The translations under genes and the position numbers were made by a program. The notes beneath the pieces are model-generated. The model was given only the letters and a program-made list of their open reading frames with translations. It did no database searches and was not told the DNA's origin. This document shows positions 17,857-28,299 of a stretch of DNA of 64,000 bases, one piece after another; the stretch's first letter is position 1; every line of letters starts with the position of its first letter. The DNA is from UTCFX2 sp963726375 (GTDB taxonomy: Bacteria > Chloroflexota > Anaerolineae > Anaerolineales > UBA4823), in assembly GCA_963726375.1 (NCBI GenBank), contig CAVSCE010000008.1, positions 992,001-1,056,000 on the forward strand, given 5' to 3'.

Positions 17857-19704
17857 TTGTTATTTTCTATCGGGTTACTGATCGTCATTGCTTACCTGGC
17901 TTACCGGGCTTCACCGCGTGAACGGGAAGAAGATAAACATATCCACGGGGCTGGGCAGATCGGCTTGCTGGCCGCCGTGGCGCTCTTTGGTGTGGATTAC
18001 TTCACCTCATTCTATTATGGAACGGGCGAGCTGATGAGCGCCCTGCATCCCTATGGGCTGCAGAAGCTGGCATATTACTCGGTGTGCTTGATCGCCTTGG
18101 CCAACTTTATTTTTGGTGCGTTGTATATGTATTCCCTCGGGATTTTTAACGAAGGTGGTGGCTCGTATACAGCTTCCATGCGCTATCTCAAGCCGACCCT
18201 GAGCCTGATCGTGGCGGTGACCCTGATCCAGGATTATGTGCTGACCATCGTCGTATCCGCCCTTTCAGGTGGCGACCAGTTGCTTTCCATCCTGGGAGCT
18301 TACGGCACCAACTGGATCTGGCATTTTGCCATTGGGGCGGCCCTGGCAGCGATCACCTGGTACCTGACGATCCGCGGGCGAGGCGAATCGGCGCGGGTCG
18401 TATTCATCATGCTGGGTGTTTTTGTCATGCTGACCCTAACCATGGCAATAGGCTTGTTCATAGCCCACTTCAAGGATGTGCCGCCTGTTGTCTCCACCGA
18501 GATGCTTAAGCCGGCTTCCGTCGGGCAGGCTCTTTACCATCTGCTCACCGCGACGATGAAGGGCATGGTCGCCCTCTCTGGACTTGGAAGCCATGTCGAA
18601 CGGCATCCAATTTGTCAAGGACGAAGATGTAAGCCTGGTAAAATGGGGAAAGACAGCGACTGCCGCGCCTGAATGGCCTGTGGCACTTCTATAGCGGGAA
18701 ATCGGGCATCGGACGCTTCGTTCAGACTTCCTTCCTGTTCTATGGCGGGTTGGGTACGCTGTTCCTGGCCACGTTTTCTCTACGCTTCAACGTCTTCGAT
18801 GGCACGCTGGGGCGGACGCTGGTGGGCAACCTGGCTTACATTGGATTTAACCAGGTCCCAGGAGGCAACTATCCTATTCTGGGTTTACCAGTTCCTGGCA
18901 GTGGGATTGCTGGCGGCAGCCTCGATGACCGCCTTCCAGGACGCCCAGGCGACCGAGTGGCGTGATGTAGCCATTGGCGAGATCCCGGAAGCTATCGTTT
19001 ATCGTGACCCGCGCGGGACATTCACTCGCTCGGTAACAATCACCTTTGGCATCGCGGTGCTGATCATGTTCCTGGTGCGCGGCGAAACGACCCGAGCCGT
19101 GCCCTTTTACGGTGTGGGAGTGTTTATGCCGATCATGGTGATGGGTCTGGCAGTCCGTAAGCACATCCTGCAGCATTACACCGGCCGGGTTCGCCGCTGG
19201 GGCAGCTTGGCGCAGGTTTTGCCGCCTCCCTGGCAGCGCTGGTATTTGTCGGGCAGATCGTCGGCAAATGGTCTGAAGGCGGTTGGGTGGTGCTGATCTC
19301 ATTCAGCTTGCTTGCTCTGGCTGCTCATCTTCTTCTGCTCTCCCCGTTAGGATTCCGTGAGCCAAAGCAGATCCATCGGATTGTACGTGATAAAGCGCGC
19401 GTGAAAGGTGCGATGGCTTCCATCGTTGAGTGGCAATCGCTGGCGATGCAGGAATACCGCTATTCACTGCTGGTATTATTCCTCCAGCACCGTGGCAAAG
19501 TTCTTTGCACTGTTTGGTGTACACCTGCCAACTCGTTACTACCCGTGCCAGCCCCAGCCGGAGATTACGATCATGCCTTGCATGTCGATCACCCGGAAGC
19601 GCCTTCCCTGTTGGAGCAATACCTAGATCACGAAGGAGGAAGAACCGCGCCTGGGCGGGAAACCAAAGGAAACCGCCTCTCCGATCGATGGAGAAGGGAT
19701 TTAA
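17857..19704 (+). CDS. APC-superfamily permease, probably for K+ or amino acids, several frameshifts
   Basis: About 610 residues when restored. Start TTG 17857 has AGGAG eight bases upstream. Around ten to twelve hydrophobic helices are visible, with the APC-like opening GLLAAVALFGVDYFTSFYYGTGELM and later helices LSLIVAVTLIQDYVLTIVVS and SVTITFGIAVLIMFLVRG. A soluble C-terminal tail ends LHVDHPEAPSLLEQYLDH and PKETASPIDGEGI. Frame breaks lie near 18590, 18680, 18890, 19215, 19460 and 19600. Neighbours (KdpDE-like pair, P-type ATPase, TrkA-like proteins) suggest potassium, in the manner of KimA. An amino acid substrate is not excluded. Confidence 0.7.
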
Positions 19705-19718
19705 GGAGGAATATCGAG

Positions 19719-20987
19719 ATGGCCAAAAAGACAACTTCTCCACAAAAATCGAGCGGAACATCCGCCCAGGGCTCAAAAGCCCGGCAGCCCGGCAGATACC
19801 TGGCGCAAGAATACAACGTTGGCAAATCCTGCTTGACGCCCAGCCAAACCTGGTGAAGCACTTCCTGGAAACCCAGGCCCGCACCCTGGCTGACGCCTTG
19901 ATTGCGCGAACTTCCCCCAGGTGCGCTTTACCTTGCCCGACCGCGTGGTCGTTGAGTCCTGGTGAGGTGAACCAGGCGAAACCAACGACCCTGACGGTGC
20001 CGGCCAATGAACGCGAGCAGATGGCTGGCGGTTTGATTGACCGCATGACCAGGGCTGACGTCAACACAATCCTGTCAGAGCGCCTGGCTGAGCTGGAAAA
20101 CTCACCCAACCAGGCTGTATCGGTCAGCGCCGGTCTGATCCGCTACAGTACAGCCAGCCACATGGTCAATGCGATGCTCCCCTCCGGCCGGTCTGTCACT
20201 TACCAGGCAACCGAGGGAGAGGAAATCCCCTCGCAACCCGTAGTAGACGGACCTGGAAGCTAATCTCGGCGATTACGGCGACTACGGATGCCATCGCTGA
20301 AGGCGAAGAGGGAGCAGGCGAAGAAGGACGTGGGGAGCTGTTGGTGCCCTATGTGCCCTGGGCGCGCCGTTTTTACCTGCCCCAATGGGTGCCTCTCGAT
20401 GAAAAAGATCATCTGCTGGTCAATTCCGCAGCTGAAGCAGAAGCGGCCATCGCCTCCATGCAGAAGTACCTGCGCATATTACACACTGCCGTCAGCCTGG
20501 CTCCTTACATGGTGGTCGACGAGACCTACCACCGCAAGCGCTACGGAATCTTGGGTCAGCTCGTCAACCAGGGGCGCGCCCTGGCTCGCTACCAGACGCA
20601 AGAAATCATCAAGACCATGCAGCGGCGGGCAAAAGCCCAGGATTTAAATCGCGGCCTGAGCCTGAGCCTGCCTTACTTCGATGACCAGGTCCTGCTGATC
20701 GTCATGCATGATTTTGAAATCATCCCGGCCGGCAGGATCATGTTTACACCGTCACTCGTCGTTCGTGCAGCCCGGCAGGAGCAGGTTAAAGTCGCCCAGG
20801 ATACGCGCCTCAGCCCATCCACCCGCAAGCATCTGCTGGAAGAGCTGCAGCAATCTAGAAAAGCGCCTTCGAACGCTAAGGTTATCTTGCTCGCCTGGAG
20901 CGATTCCAGGCGGAACACCAGCTCGACGGATTAGCCTGCCAGCTGAATCGCTTCATCCCATGGATTCGCATCCTATTTACTCACTGA
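19719..20987 (+). CDS. Unknown soluble protein of the cation island, several frameshifts
   Basis: GGAGG precedes ATG 19719, 14 bases after the permease stop. About 420 residues when restored. A Lys/Ser-rich N-terminus (MAKKTTSPQKSSGTS) leads into RYLAQEYNVGK and LLDAQPNLVKHFLETQARTLADALIA, then a charged region with LIDRMTRADVNTILSERLAELE, a conserved-looking segment LVPYVPWARRFYLPQWVPL, and a helical C-terminus (LARLERFQAEHQLDGLACQ). No transmembrane segment or known motif is seen. Frame breaks lie near 19830, 19910, 20260 and 20865. It overlaps the start of the P-type ATPase. Function unknown; the context suggests a cytoplasmic partner of the transporters. Confidence 0.55.
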
Positions 20988-23781
20988 GAGCGGCAGAGGT
21001 GTACCAAGCCCTGGAATTCCTCCCTGCAGGTATCTCCTCCACCGAAGTACCTGTCCGCCAGGAGCTTTACGGCAGCAACCTGCTGACGGAAGAAGCAAAG
21101 ACCCTCGCCCTGGCGCAAGATTTCAGATACCTCAGCCACCCGCTGGCGCTGGTGCTGTGGCTGGCTGGAGCGGTTACCTTTTTCATCGGCGAACCCGGTG
21201 CTGGGGCTGGTCATCTGGGTGCTGGTGCTGGCCAATGCAGGTTTTTCCTTCTGGAGAGAGCACCGCGCCGAGCAGGCCATGCAGGCCCTGCGCAGCTTGC
21301 TGCCGACATATACCCGGGTGATCCGCGACGGTGTGGAAATCCAGGTTACCCACCGACCAGATCGTCCCGGGCGACCTGCTCGTCCTGGCAGAAGGCGATA
21401 ACATCCCGGCTGATGCCCGCGTGGTCGAAGAATACGGCCTGAGGACCAGCGAATCGACCCTGACCGGCGATGCTATCCCGGCACGCAAATCGCTCGACGC
21501 TTCCCTGCCGTGAGGGATTGAGCGAGCTGGAGCGCCCCAACCTGGTGTTCGCCGGGACTTCGATCGTATCGGGCACCGGGCGGGCGGTGGTCTACGCCAC
21601 CGGCATGTACACCCAGTTCGGCCGGATCGCCCACCTGACCCAGGCGGTTCAGAGAAGAGCCCTCCCCCTTCAAACCGAGCTGACCCGGTTGACGCGCAAG
21701 ATCGCCCTGGTGGCGCTGGGGATCGGGGCAATTGTCTTCCTGGCTGGGACTTTTGATGTTGGCCTGGGGCGGTTGGAGGCCTTCTTGCTGGCGATCGGGA
21801 TCATCGTGGCAGTCATCCCGGAAGGGCTGCCTGCCACCGTCACCCTATCCCTGGCCATGGCCGGTCAGAGGCTGGCGCAGCGCGGGGTGCTGGTAAAAAA
21901 GCTGGCAGTCATCGAACGGTTGGGCACGGTATCGACGATTTGCACCGATAAAAGCGGCACGCTCACCCAAAACCAGATGACCGTGCGAGAAATTTGGGTG
22001 GGCGGGATGCGCCTTTCGGTTTCGGGGATCGGGTACGATCCCACAGGCAGTTTCTCTCCCAACCCGGACGGGCATGCCGCTGGCCGGGGATTTAACCATG
22101 CTGCTGACGGCCGCTGCGCTGTGCAATAACTCTCGCCTCAACCCACCGACCCCTGAACATCCCCGCTGGACCACGCTCGGCGACCAGACCGAAGCTGCTC
22201 TGCGAGTTGCCGCGCTGAAAGGCGGGATCGAGGAAAATGCGCTGACAACTGCCTACCCTCGCATCCACGAGCTGCCTTTCGATGCCCGACGCAAGCGGAT
22301 GAGCACGATCCATCACCATCAACCGAGTGGAAGGATCTTCTGCCAGCGCAGGCGAATCCGCAGCCTGGCAGCCGCCCATCGGCTCCGGACGTGGCGTTTG
22401 TCAAAGGGCGCCCCGCGGGAAATCCTGCAGCTCTGCCGGCGAGTGCAGATTGCCGGGCAGGTTGTCGACCTGGATGACCGGCTGCGCAGCCAGGTGCTGG
22501 AGGCCAACGATGATTACGCCCGCCACGCCCTGCGTGTCCTGGCGCTGGCACGCCGCGACCTCCCACCCCGCACGGGGAGCTATACCGTGGAGGGCGTGGA
22601 AACCGACCTGACTTTCCTGGGGTTAATGGCGATGCAGGACCCACCCCGGCCCGAAGTTGCCCAGGCCGTCCAGACCTGCCTGCAGGCCGGTATTCGCATG
22701 GTGATGGTCACCGGCGATTACGGCCTGACGGCCGAATCGCTGGCCCGGCGTGTCGGCATGCTGACCACGCCCAACCCGGTGATCCTGACCGGGGCGGAGG
22801 TGGAGAGCTGGACGATGCTGCTCTACAGACGGCGCTGGAGCACGAAACCATCTTTGCCCGCATGGCTCCCGAACACAAGCTGCGCCTGGTGGCAGCCCTG
22901 CAGGCGCGTGGCGAGGTGGTAGCGGTTACCGGAGACGGGGTGAATGATGCCCCGGCTCTGCGCAAAGCTGACGTCGGCGTGGCAATGGGCGTGACCGGCA
23001 CCGACGTCGCCAAAGAAGCCGCCGATCTGATTCTGACCAACGACAACTTCGCCTCGATTGTCACGGCCATTGAAGAAGGGCGCGCCGTTTTCGACAATTT
23101 GCGCAAATTCATCACCTACATCTTCTCCAGCAACGTACCTGAGATTTTGCCCTTCGCACTGATCAGCGTTATTCAATATCCCACTGGCTCTAACCGTAGC
23201 GCAGATCCTGATCATCGACCTGGTCACCGATATGCTCCCGGCGCTGGGACTGGGCATGGAAAAACCCGAGCCGGATGTCATGCGGCGGCCGCCGCGCCGG
23301 CTGCAGCCAGCCGCTTCTAGACCGCTCGTTGCTGCGGCGAGCCTTTCTTTGGCTGGGGCCAATCGAAGCCGTGCTGTGCTACTCCGGATTTTTCCTTGTG
23401 TACCAGGCTGCAGGCCATGGGGCTGCCTGGCTTCATGGGTAAGCCTGCTGAATCACGAACCCCGAGCAGGTCAACATGCTGGCAATGACTGTGTTTTTCA
23501 GCGGCGTTGTCATGGCGCAGGCTGGCAACGTCTTCGCCTGCCGCACCGAAGTCAACCGCGGCCGTACCCTGGGCTGGACCAGCAACCGCTTCCTGTTATT
23601 TGGGATCGCCGCAGAGATTGTGCTGGTTTTGGTCTTGATCTATTTCCCACCGCTCGCCATGGCGCTCCATCTAGTTCCCCTGCCGCTAGCCTGGTGGGCA
23701 TGGCTGGCTCCCTACGGGCTGGTCCTGTACAGCCTGGACTGGATCCGGAAATCATTGCTGCGCGGCCTGAATTCAGGTTAA
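20960..23781 (+). CDS. P2-type cation-transporting ATPase, many frameshifts
   Basis: About 940 residues when restored, the usual size for Ca2+- or Na+/K+-type pumps. Order of motifs: actuator loop TDQIVPGDLLVLAEGDNIPADARV and STLTGDAIP (TGE is TGD here), transmembrane helix 4 VAVIPEGLPATVTLSLA, phosphorylation site DKSGTLTQNQ, nucleotide-domain VAFVKGAPREIL and HALRVLALA, MVTGDYGLTAESLARRVG, hinge VAVTGDGVNDAPALRKADVGVAMG and the C-terminal helices of the cation ATPase domain. The phosphorylation motif reads DKSGT rather than DKTGT. Frame breaks occur near 21195, 21345, 21510, 22070, 22310, 22830, 23190, 23300 and 23450. Ion specificity is not decidable by eye; context favours K+ or Na+. Confidence 0.8.
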
Positions 23782-23803
23782 AACTTAACAGAAAGGTGGT
23801 TGT

Positions 23804-24462
23804 ATGAAAGTAATTATCATGGGCTGCGGCCGGGTGGGCGAGCAGCTTGCCCGGCTGATGTCTGAAGAAGGTCACGCGTTGCGGTGATCGATTACGATCC
23901 AGCTGCCCTGGCCCGGCTGGGAGAGAATTTCCGCGGGCAGAAGGTAAAGGGGATCGGTTTCGATAAGGATGTGCTGCTGGAGGCCGGCATCGAGCAGGCG
24001 GATGCCTTTGCCGCGACCAGCGCTTCGGACAATGCCAACGTAGTGGCTGCCCGGATTGCGCGGAATATCTTCCACGTGCCGCGGGTCGTGGCGCGCCTTT
24101 ACGATCCCCGCCGGGCGGAAATCTACCAGCGCCTGGGGTTGCTGACCATCTCCTCCACCACCTGGGGCGCCAAGCGCATCCACGAGCTGCTCACCCACTC
24201 CGAGCTGGACCCGGTGCTGACCTTCGGCAGCGGGGAGGTCAGCCTACTTCGATCGAGACGCCTGCCCTGCTTGTCAGGAAGAATGGTCAAGCACATCTCC
24301 ATCCCGGGGGAGATCCAGGTGATCGCCATCAGCCGCCAGGGCCAGGCTTTTATCCCGCTGTTCGGTACGGAATTTCAGCCGGGCGATATCATTCACCTGG
24401 CTATCCTGGCTTCTTCTATGGATCGCTTCAAGGGCTTGTTGGGGTCGGACGCAGGAGGATAG
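23804..24462 (+). CDS. TrkA-like K+ transport regulatory protein 1, frameshifted
   Basis: About 220 residues: an N-terminal Rossmann (RCK/TrkA-N) domain that binds NAD(H) or nucleotides, then a TrkA-C-like domain. The start is MKVIIMGCGRVGEQLARLMSEEGH with the GxGxxG loop. A frame break near 23878 is followed by VIDYDPAALARLGENF, FDKDVLLEAGIEQADAFAATSASDNAN and ARIARNIFHVPRVVARLYDP, all typical. A second, smaller break may lie near 24245. AAGGTGG precedes the ATG. It is paired with a second TrkA-like gene three bases downstream; such pairs gate Trk/Ktr-type or APC-type K+ uptake systems. Confidence 0.85.
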
Positions 24463-24465
24463 AAT

Positions 24466-25141
24466 ATGTTTGTGATTGTGGTTGGAGGCGGAAAGACCGG
24501 CTCGCAGTTGACTCGCCAGTTGATCGAAGAAGGTCATGAAGTCAGGCTGATCGAAAATCGCCCGGAGATCATCGAGCGCCTGCAGCAGGAGCTGCCGCGA
24601 GGAGGTGCTTGATTTACGGGGATGGCAGCTCGCCGGCGATCCTGGAAAGCGCCGGTATCCAGCAGGCGCAGGTGCTGGCGGCCGTCACCGGGGAGGACGA
24701 GGCCAATCTGGTCGTCACCACCCTGGCGCGGTTTGAGTTCAACGTGCCGCGCACCATCGCCCGGGTGAACAACCCCAAGAACGCCTGGCTGTTCACGCAA
24801 GAAATGGGCGTGGATGTCAGCCTGAACCAGACGGACATCCTCGCCAGGCTGATCGCGGAAGAAATGTCCCTGGGGGATATGACGACCTTGCTCAAGCTGC
24901 AGGCGGGGCGAATATTCGTTGGTGGAAGAGAAGCTGCCCCCAGGTTCGCAGTTCCTGGACCGACCGTTGAAGGATATCCCGCTGCCATGCCACTTGCGTG
25001 ATCGCGGCGGTTATCCGTTCGGGACAGGTGCTGATCCCGCGCGGCAACATGCAGTTCGAAGTAGGTGATGAAGTTCTGGCGGTGGTGGATACCCGCTCGA
25101 TGAACTTGCTGAAGGAGCTGTTTGGGCCCGCCGACAAATGA
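24466..25141 (+). CDS. TrkA-like K+ transport regulatory protein 2, frameshifted
   Basis: About 224 residues. MFVIVVGGGKTGSQLTRQLIEEGHEV gives the dinucleotide-binding loop. After a break near 24605, LIYGDGSSPAILESAGIQQAQVLAAVTGEDEANL and RTIARVNNPKNAWLF follow, then a TrkA-C part VLIPRGNMQFEVGDEVLAVVD reached after breaks near 24905 and 24995. GCAGGAGG precedes the ATG. Last gene of the island; the next gene is on the opposite strand. Confidence 0.85.
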
Positions 25142-25151
25142 AGGTGGTTTC

Positions 25152-25604
25152 TTATATCTCTTTCCAAAACGACTTCGCCGTGATCAAACCGCTGACCGCT
25201 CCAAAAGCCGGGTAGAGAATCAGGTCCAGCACAAGGAAGACCAGCGCTGGACCCAGAATCCCCCATGGGCCGCTGGACTTGAATGGTAGATCTCCTTCCA
25301 GATCGAAGGCTTCAGCGAGCCGGTTCATGAGAGGCATGGATAAAGCACTGGTCGTGATGTAAACCAGCGTGCCGAATAACGCTCCAATCAGACCAGTCAC
25401 AGCACCCAGGCCGGCGCCCTGACCGGCAGAAAGACCTGTCCCACCCTTCTGAAAGCGTCGATAAAGGAATACGGCAAAAAATCCTCCCACCCATACCCAC
25501 AAACAAATAAAACAATTGATAAAATTGAGGACAGGCAGGTTGCCCAGCAGTCCGGTGACGATTCCAGCGATCAGCGCAGAAAGAATGAACGAACGAGTAT
25601 TCAT
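25152..25604 (-). CDS. Unknown small integral membrane protein
   Basis: 150 residues from ATG 25604, chosen because AGGAGG precedes it. Four hydrophobic segments: 6-25, 28-48, 68-90 (glycine-rich, AGLGAVTGLIGALFGTLVYIT) and 115-145. The glycine-rich helices recall small membrane proteins of the DUF4199/DUF5518 kind, but I cannot assign a family. It converges on the TrkA-like gene with a ten-base gap. Confidence 0.7.
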   Translation of the reverse strand: MNTRSFILSALIAGIVTGLLGNLPVLNFINCFICLWVWVGGFFAVFLYRRFQKGGTGLSAGQGAGLGAVTGLIGALFGTLVYITTSALSMPLMNRLAEAFDLEGDLPFKSSGPWGILGPALVFLVLDLILYPAFGAVSGLITAKSFWKEI

Positions 25605-25759
25605 CAAGAACCTCCTGATAGCAGATAGACAACGATTTATTTATAGCAAAATTTTGGTAATAATGCAACAAGTTTATTGTTCGGACCGTCATTGTTTGGT
25701 TGAACTATTCTGAGGCAGCATATTCGAAGCAAAATCCTTAAAGGATCCAAAGGACTGAT

Positions 25760-26926
25760 ATGAAACAATTTTTTCAGAAATTCGGATTGATCCAGTCCCT
25801 GCATGTCCTATTGATAGGCCTGGGCTGTGGGTTAGTCCTACCAGCCCGCGCAAGCGCGGATTTGAGCGGTTTTGAAACCGGTTTGAATCCAGCAGGTGCG
25901 GCTTATGAAATTAATGCGGACGATCAGGATTGGTTGTGGATCAGCGATTATGACGCGAAACAGGTCTGGGGGTTCGATCCTACAGGTGAAAACTATCAAG
26001 TATTTTCGTACCCGGGCTTTGGATCCCCCAGCGACGCTCGCCGGGACGGTGACTGGCTCTGGTGGGTCGAAGGCAGCTCTAATTTCATAAGCCGGATCTC
26101 GACGGATGACGGTGCATTCACCCGCTGGCAGGTGAGCGGTGCTACAAGGTTTTATGGCTCTGCGGTGGATCTTGCGGGTCGATTGTGGGCTACAAGCAGA
26201 AGCTCGTCTCACCTTTTCACCCTCGATCCAGAGCTGGGGGTGCAGTGTTCGTTCTTGCTGCCCGAAGGAGGGATGAGCTATTATGCGCTGCATCATAATG
26301 GGGAACTCTGGTTGGGTGAACGCACGAACGGCCGACTGCTTCGACTGACCATCGCGGAAGACGAATTGGGTAATCTTAAAGACAGCCCTCTTGACTGGTG
26401 GGAACTGCCGGAGGACAGCACTCCACAAGGGATGGTTTTTGACGGGGATGGGAAATTATGGTTCACGGATACGGGCAACCGTCGAATCGGCGTGCTGGAT
26501 CCAGATGGAGGAGTGGAAGGTTACCCGTTGCCCAATGCGATGCTCCCGGGGATGATCGCGATCCTGGATGATCGGGTCTGGTTCAGTGAACAGGGGATTG
26601 GCGGGATTGGACAGCTGGATCCATCGGCTGCTGTCCCGGCTTCGATCCCCTATACAACCGGCAGTGCAACCCTGTCGCCTGAATGTGTGGAAATTTCTGC
26701 TTCCAGCACAGGCACCATCAATATCACACCTGGTGAGACCCAATGGGAGACACAAAACTATTCTCCTGTGTGGGATGCGGAAGGATGGAGGATTTTCCAG
26801 CTTCCTGAGGGATCGAATCCATGGGGAATCGCAAACACCGGAAGCGTCTGGTTTGTGGATACCGAACGTCAAATGCTTGGAAAAATCAACCCAATCAAAA
26901 TTTACCTGCCGGTCATCCTTCGCTAA
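25760..26926 (+). CDS. Secreted beta-propeller protein with C-terminal YLPVILR tail
   Basis: 388 residues, intact. A signal peptide covers residues 1-33 (LLIGLGCGLVLPARASA). The mature part is a chain of about six repeats with W/L-W-x-SD or FTD-type strands (DWLWISDYDAKQVWGFDP, GKLWFTDTGNRRIGVLDP, DRVWFSEQGIGGIGQLDP), the pattern of virginiamycin-B-lyase/SMP-30-like propellers. No catalytic lyase residues can be confirmed, so a binding role is equally likely. It ends INPIKIYLPVILR, a short hydrophobic-basic tail that recurs on secreted Chloroflexi proteins in my experience. AAAGGA precedes the ATG. Confidence 0.75.
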   Translation: MKQFFQKFGLIQSLHVLLIGLGCGLVLPARASADLSGFETGLNPAGAAYEINADDQDWLWISDYDAKQVWGFDPTGENYQVFSYPGFGSPSDARRDGDWLWWVEGSSNFISRISTDDGAFTRWQVSGATRFYGSAVDLAGRLWATSRSSSHLFTLDPELGVQCSFLLPEGGMSYYALHHNGELWLGERTNGRLLRLTIAEDELGNLKDSPLDWWELPEDSTPQGMVFDGDGKLWFTDTGNRRIGVLDPDGGVEGYPLPNAMLPGMIAILDDRVWFSEQGIGGIGQLDPSAAVPASIPYTTGSATLSPECVEISASSTGTINITPGETQWETQNYSPVWDAEGWRIFQLPEGSNPWGIANTGSVWFVDTERQMLGKINPIKIYLPVILR

Positions 26927-27030
26927 CGAGGAAGGATTTGGGTAAAAAGGAAATTGCCTGAACCAAGTGTTCGTCGGTGAGGGGATTGGTTAGCATGGAA
27001 ACCAGGGGATCGGCGATCATTTTCATTATT

Positions 27031-28215
27031 TTATACAACCCGGGCTGGGGTTTTAATCTGCAGCGCGGCGGCAAAGTTTGCCAGTGCAATGAGCATGCCG
27101 AAGAGAAAAACGTATTGATAGCCATAACGGCTCCAAATCACCCCGCCTACCAGCGCGGCAGAGATTGAAAATACATGGTCGATCGTCACTCCGGCCGTCA
27201 GCGCCGGTTGGATATGATCCGGGGATTTTGCGATCTTCTTCATGTACGTAGAGCGCGCCATGCTGACTGAGAATACCATCTGGTCAATCAGGTAGCTGAC
27301 GCAGACGACGATGAAAGCGGCGCCCTCGGGTAAGAGGGACCTGGCAAAGCCGTAGCCAAAACAAACGAATACCAGGATGATCGCTTCGGCAGCAAGGACA
27401 ATCCGCTCTCCAAATCGGTCGATCGACCTGCCGAGGATCGGTTGGAAAATGATCCCAATAATCCCTCCGATAGTCAGCAGCGTAGCGATGATTTGGGTTG
27501 GTTGTTTGAAAATTGTAACGAGCACCCAGGGCGCGAAGGTGATGAAGAGCTGCTTGCGCGAGCCAGCCAGCACTGCCAGGATGTAATACAGGCGATATTC
27601 GCGGTGCAATTTCAGAAAAGATTTCGGCGTCGTCGTCTTTTTGGGCGTCATCATGATCATCAACCCCGCCGCGATCGTCAAGCCAATTGCGGTCAGGATA
27701 AATGTGGTCGTGAAATCGAAATGCAGGTATTTGAAACCCAGGACTACGAGAAAACTTCCCACGATTGTGGCAAAATTCCGCAAGGCGTTCAATTGTCCCA
27801 ACCGGCGGCCTGCCTGGCCTGCGCGTGCAAGCTCCATCCCGATCGTCGATGCGAGCGGCATGTTAAGATGCTGTCCCATGCTGTAGATGAACAGCCAGAC
27901 GACCATCAAGGCATAGCTGGAAGATGCAAATCCGATCAGCAGCGCGCCAGCTGCAGCAAGGAGCAGGGAAAACGCGCTGAGCCGGCGGCTGCAAAGAAAC
28001 CACAAACCGGCTGAAACAAATACAACCAGAAAGCCGGGAAGCTCGCGCGGGAATTCCAGAAAGGAGCGTTCGAAGCCGCTTAATGCAAACTTTTCGTTCA
28101 GGAAATTGTTGAAGGTTGAATTAAAGATGCTGTACCCCATCCCAAACGCGAGCGACGCGCCTGCGAACAGGATCAGTTCGCGTGATGCGCCTCTCACTCG
28201 TGTCCAGACAGCCAT
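27031..28215 (-). CDS. Major facilitator superfamily transporter
   Basis: About 394 residues from ATG 28215 (AGAGGT upstream; a longer frame upstream lacks a ribosome site). Twelve hydrophobic helices in two halves. The loop between helices 2 and 3 reads EFPRELPGFLVVF, weakly like the MFS A motif, and the second-half copy ILGRSIDRFGERIVLAAEA is clear. Substrate unknown. It lies 84 bases downstream of the lipoprotein hydrolase on the same strand and is probably cotranscribed with it. Confidence 0.85.
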   Translation of the reverse strand: MAVWTRVRGASRELILFAGASLAFGMGYSIFNSTFNNFLNEKFALSGFERSFLEFPRELPGFLVVFVSAGLWFLCSRRLSAFSLLLAAAGALLIGFASSSYALMVVWLFIYSMGQHLNMPLASTIGMELARAGQAGRRLGQLNALRNFATIVGSFLVVLGFKYLHFDFTTTFILTAIGLTIAAGLMIMMTPKKTTTPKSFLKLHREYRLYYILAVLAGSRKQLFITFAPWVLVTIFKQPTQIIATLLTIGGIIGIIFQPILGRSIDRFGERIVLAAEAIILVFVCFGYGFARSLLPEGAAFIVVCVSYLIDQMVFSVSMARSTYMKKIAKSPDHIQPALTAGVTIDHVFSISAALVGGVIWSRYGYQYVFLFGMLIALANFAAALQIKTPARVV

Positions 28216-28299
28216 TTGTGTACCTCTGCGGATGCGAATTCTGGGGAAAAACCCCAGGAATTCTAGCACACAAAGCCCGCAGGTGCGGCGATTATTGCG

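Noticed and set aside
19303..20109. 268-codon minus frame across the permease tail and unknown protein
   Set aside because: No ribosome site, no motif; both plus-strand genes explain the sequence.
20960..23781. Programmed ribosomal frameshifting in the P-type ATPase
   Set aside because: About nine breaks in both directions without slippery heptamers; sequencing indels are far simpler.
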